Positions 63,663-64,000 of a DNA stretch of 64,000 bases are shown piece by piece. The notes under the pieces are model-generated. The model did not search any database. It was not told the DNA's origin and saw only the letters and a list, made by a program, of their open reading frames with translations. The translations under genes and the position numbers were made by a program. The DNA lies in assembly GCF_017409525.1 (NCBI RefSeq), contig NZ_JAFQSO010000014.1, positions 1-64,000 of the forward strand, given 5' to 3'. Source of the stretch: Methanobrevibacter sp. (lineage in GTDB: Archaea > Methanobacteriota > Methanobacteria > Methanobacteriales > Methanobacteriaceae). Within the stretch, counting starts at the first letter, position 1. Every line of letters starts with the position of its first letter.

Positions 63663-64000
63663 ATGGTTAAAGTTATTCATACAAGTGGAAAACGTAAAAC
63701 AGCTATCGCAAGAGGTACTGTTCAAGAAGGAACTGGTAAAGTAAGAATTAACAGAATTCCTTTAGAACTTTATTCTCCTGAGCTTGCAAACTTAAAATTA
63801 CAAGAACCATTAACCTTAGCTGGAGACTTAGCTAATGAAGTTGATATCAACATCAAGGTTGTTGGTGGAGGAGTAATGGGTCAAGCTGAAGCTGCACGTA
63901 TGGTAATTGCAAAAGGACTTGTTCAATGGTCTCAAGACATGGATTTAAAAGAAAAATTCATACAATATGACAGAACCATGTTAGTTGGTGACCCAAGACG
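63663..64000 (+). CDS. rps9: Ribosomal protein uS9, 3' end outside the window
   Basis: The first 112 residues of uS9: [40 protein letters not shown] and [20 protein letters not shown] are typical; the last visible residues LVGDPR lead into the family's basic C-terminus, which lies beyond 64000. It continues the rpoD-uL13 operon. GTGTGATT precedes the ATG. Confidence 0.95.
   Translation, partial: MVKVIHTSGKRKTAIARGTVQEGTGKVRINRIPLELYSPELANLKLQEPLTLAGDLANEVDINIKVVGGGVMGQAEAARMVIAKGLVQWSQDMDLKEKFIQYDRTMLVGDPR

Overview
The window is AT-rich archaeal DNA and fits a Methanobacteriales methanogen of the Methanobrevibacter type. The evidence is hdrCB, an FwdF-like polyferredoxin, 2-phosphoglycerate kinase, pyruvate carboxylase subunit A with its biotin ligase, a METTL5-like methyltransferase, archaeal SRP RNA, GGTGAT-type ribosome binding sites, TTTATATA promoters, and large secreted adhesin-like proteins with pseudomurein-binding repeats. 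The genus is inferred from protein character; no database search was possible.

Region 1 (1-7.8 kb) is accessory. It starts with a transposase-like remnant at the edge. Two tandem paralogous loci follow, each encoding a long protein of about 26-residue HEAT-like repeats; the first also has two zinc ribbons. The DNA around both carries decayed repeats, including a 25-nt identical element upstream of each gene, and both a truncated and an intact copy of a small ribbon-helix-helix gene. A coiled-coil/PsbP-like gene pair and a TGT-related gene close the region.

Region 2 (7.9-38.3 kb) is mostly core metabolism and information processing with surface genes mixed in. It holds hdrC (with an unusual acidic N-terminal extension)-hdrB, DUF749/DUF2096-like genes, a phosphoesterase, pgk2, a CBS protein, SRP RNA with tRNA-Ser(GCU), a CDF transporter, an aminotransferase and a radical SAM enzyme. 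Then come a giant adhesin ending in a pseudomurein-endopeptidase-like domain, coaD, ferredoxin and FwdF-like genes, two pilin-like genes, a UPF0173 hydrolase, RqcH, a small EMC6-like membrane protein, a DUF2070 protein, a second adhesin with a peptidoglycan-binding-like domain, a fumarase beta subunit, a MJ0158-family PLP enzyme, birA-pycA, a METTL5-like enzyme and an MTH1-type SPOUT protein.

Region 3 (38.6-64 kb) is the ribosomal protein supercluster. It runs uL3 uL4 uL23 uL2 uS19 uL22 uS3 uL29 aIF1 RNase P component 1 uS17 uL14 uL24 eS4 uL5 uS14 uS8 uL6 eL32 eL19 uL18 uS5 uL30 uL15 SecY AdkA EMC3-like eL34 Cmk eL14 Cbf5. A block of about 5 kb (a Cys-rich beta-helix adhesin, a DUF2207 protein and LemA) precedes tRNA-Ser(GGA) and the uS13 uS4 uS11 RpoD eL18 uL13 uS9 operon, which runs off the window.

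The most notable observations are two adhesin genes that seem to start at AUU (strong SD sites and complete signal peptides, but no AUG/GUG/UUG at the right place), the duplicating HEAT-repeat loci with shared flanks, the acidic extension on HdrC, and hairpins in the ribosomal operon leader and at internal boundaries.
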